A stretch of DNA of 7,545 bases from contig JAADFS010000068.1 in NCBI GenBank assembly GCA_013152795.1, forward strand, positions 1-7,545. The letters are read 5' to 3'. The notes beneath the pieces were generated by a model, which was not told the DNA's origin, made no database searches, and saw nothing but the letters and a program-made list of their open reading frames with translations. Of this stretch, positions 6,881-7,545 are shown in pieces; the stretch's first letter is position 1; every line of letters starts with the position of its first letter. The position numbers and the translations under genes are program-made. This DNA comes from Deferribacteres bacterium. Its GTDB lineage: Bacteria; Nitrospirota; Thermodesulfovibrionia; UBA6902.

Positions 6881-6895
6881 TTTTTTGAGCTAACA
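6875..6895. repeat. Short inverted repeat at the break point of the helix-turn-helix gene
   Basis: TGTTAG (6875-6880) and CTAACA (6890-6895) are perfect 6-base inverted arms around a 9-base loop that holds six T. The repeat starts exactly where similarity to the helix-turn-helix family stops and supplies its stop codon. It may mark a rearrangement joint, but six bases can also arise by chance. Confidence 0.35.
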
Positions 6896-6900
6896 CCACG

Positions 6901-7011
6901 TCAGCCGAAGATGAAGCGGAGCTTTCTGTTGCCGAGCCAGGGTATGGGAATCTGCAGGTCTTCAAAACCGGCTGCTTTCAGCAGTGGACTGTGTGCACGT
7001 TGTTCTTCTTC
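6901..7011 (-). pseudogene. Orphan C-terminal-like coding fragment, unrecognised
   Basis: A minus-strand frame closed by TGA at 6901-6903 reads plausibly as protein: EEEQRAHSPLLKAAGFEDLQ followed by IPIPWLGNRKLRFIFG. It is closed upstream by another TGA at 7012-7014 and has no start codon. I do not recognise the family. Further upstream a different minus frame also looks protein-like (YANPQLHKGQQNDEILR, stop near 7038), which would fit a gene broken by several frameshifts. Alternatively, all of this is chance; a plus-strand frame (6911-7096) covers the same bases. Confidence 0.25.
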
Positions 7012-7096
7012 TCAGGGTAATGAATTTAATCCCCATCTTATTCAGCGGAGGATTTCATCGTTTTGCTGCCCCTTGTGCAACTGCGGGTTCGCATAG

Positions 7097-7282
7097 CAGA
7101 GAATCCGTGACGGCAAGAGCGTAACCGAATCGCAGCTTGCCATACTGAGGGCAGCGAAATGCGCTCCCGACACTCCCGCGCTCGAAAGGCTTGAGGAGCA
7201 TCATGAACTTGTCCGCAGAGGATTATTTGTTCCATGGGACTTGTCGGGCAAGGCGATTGAAGCCAAAATGTTATATAATTAA
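7097..7282 (+). pseudogene. Orphan C-terminal-like coding fragment, unrecognised
   Basis: After a TAG at 7094-7096 this frame is open for 61 codons to TAA at 7280-7282 and has protein-like composition, with segments DGKSVTESQLAILRAAK and LERLEEHHELVRRGLFVPWD and the end KAIEAKMLYN. There is no usable start codon (ATG, GTG or TTG) before the last few codons and no ribosome site. The same frame upstream of the TAG (6911-7096) ends with a Cys-rich CCPLCNCGFA, so the two could be one gene with a nonsense mutation. I recognise no family. It lies in the same direction as, and 50 bases before, the nucleotidyltransferase gene, and may be the tail of a lost upstream partner. Confidence 0.35.
7274..7279 (+). 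promoter_or_regulatory. Candidate -10 box for the nucleotidyltransferase gene
   Basis: A perfect TATAAT overlaps the end of the orphan frame, about 54 bases before ATG 7333. No convincing -35 box stands at 16-18 bases upstream, so the call is weak. A run of A/T (7289-7301) follows. Confidence 0.25.
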
Positions 7283-7332
7283 CTGAAATACCCTTAAATT
7301 TTTATCGGACGCAAGGATTGGTGGAATGGATC

Positions 7333-7545
7333 ATGCCAGAGCTGAGAGAGATCACCAGAGTCATAAGACAGCACAGAGATATTTTGCAGGAAAGATACGG
7401 TATCTCCGTGGTGGGTATCTTCGGATCGTACGTCAGGGGAGAAGAAAAAGAAGGTAGTGACATAGACCTGCTTGCTGAGATAGTGAAACCCATAAGCCTT
7501 CTGGAACTCGTAGGCGCTGAAATTTATTTAAGTGATATTCTGGGA
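7333..7545 (+). CDS. Minimal nucleotidyltransferase (MNT, MntA-like antitoxin), partial at right edge
   Basis: The first 71 residues show the polymerase-beta-type minimal nucleotidyltransferase core: after an N-terminal helix (about 1-20), VVGIFGSYVRGEEKEGSDID carries the signature G31-S32, ten residues, then D43-I-D45, the two metal-binding aspartates. A third catalytic acid expected further along lies beyond the window. Such proteins of about 95-150 residues usually sit beside a HEPN-domain RNase; in characterised pairs the MNT protein neutralises the HEPN toxin by adding AMP residues to it. The partner would be expected just past the right edge or, less likely, is lost on the left. The start at 7333 is preceded by GGTGGAATGGATC, a weak ribosome site. 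An alternative ATG at 7326 is out of frame. The family call is strong; the toxin-antitoxin role is inferred from the family. Confidence 0.85.
   Translation, partial: MPELREITRVIRQHRDILQERYGISVVGIFGSYVRGEEKEGSDIDLLAEIVKPISLLELVGAEIYLSDILG

Noticed and set aside
7038..7235. 65-codon minus-strand frame MEQIILCGQVHD...
   Set aside because: Composition is Arg/Ser-rich as expected for an antisense shadow, and the plus-strand frame over the same bases reads more like protein.

Overview
The window looks like a G+C-rich bacterial chromosome segment. Its protein families suggest a Gram-negative, environmental-type bacterium such as a member of Nitrospirota or Desulfobacterota. That assignment is inference from gene content and style, not from a marker gene. 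No rRNA, tRNA, CRISPR array, complete insertion sequence or replication origin was found.

Layout. (1) Positions 1-3365, minus strand: a large ATP-dependent amidohydrolase of the 5-oxoprolinase/hydantoinase type (HyuA-HyuB fusion). It is broken by a reading-frame shift at about 389-392, and its C-terminus runs off the left edge. (2) Positions 3366-3422: a compact divergent promoter region in which the two strands appear to share one -10 box. (3) Positions 3405-4724, plus strand: a secreted protein recognised as the TIGR03790 family, which is known to occur in genomes that carry the PEP-CTERM/exosortase system. (4) Positions 4744-6402, minus strand: an unusually long nucleotide-sugar dehydrogenase of the UDP-glucose/UDP-ManNAc dehydrogenase superfamily, convergent with the previous gene and only 19 bases from it. 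(5) Positions 6403-6820: a gene-free stretch of about 420 bases holding candidate promoters in both directions and an inverted repeat. (6) Positions 6821-7282: a truncated excisionase-type helix-turn-helix gene followed by orphan coding-like fragments on both strands, which reads as a decayed accessory patch. (7) Positions 7333-7545, plus strand: the start of a minimal nucleotidyltransferase (MNT), the usual antitoxin half of a HEPN/MNT pair, cut by the right edge.

How the parts fit. The TIGR03790 protein and the nucleotide-sugar dehydrogenase fit an envelope or exopolysaccharide theme, because exosortase systems co-occur with exopolysaccharide loci. The oxoprolinase is probably an unrelated metabolic neighbour. 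The right end is typical small accessory-gene territory. I see no clear, wholly new multi-gene system. The best leads are the shared-box divergent promoter, the non-canonical cofactor loop of the dehydrogenase, the coiled-coil insert in the TIGR03790 protein, and the helix-turn-helix gene that breaks off exactly at a short inverted repeat.
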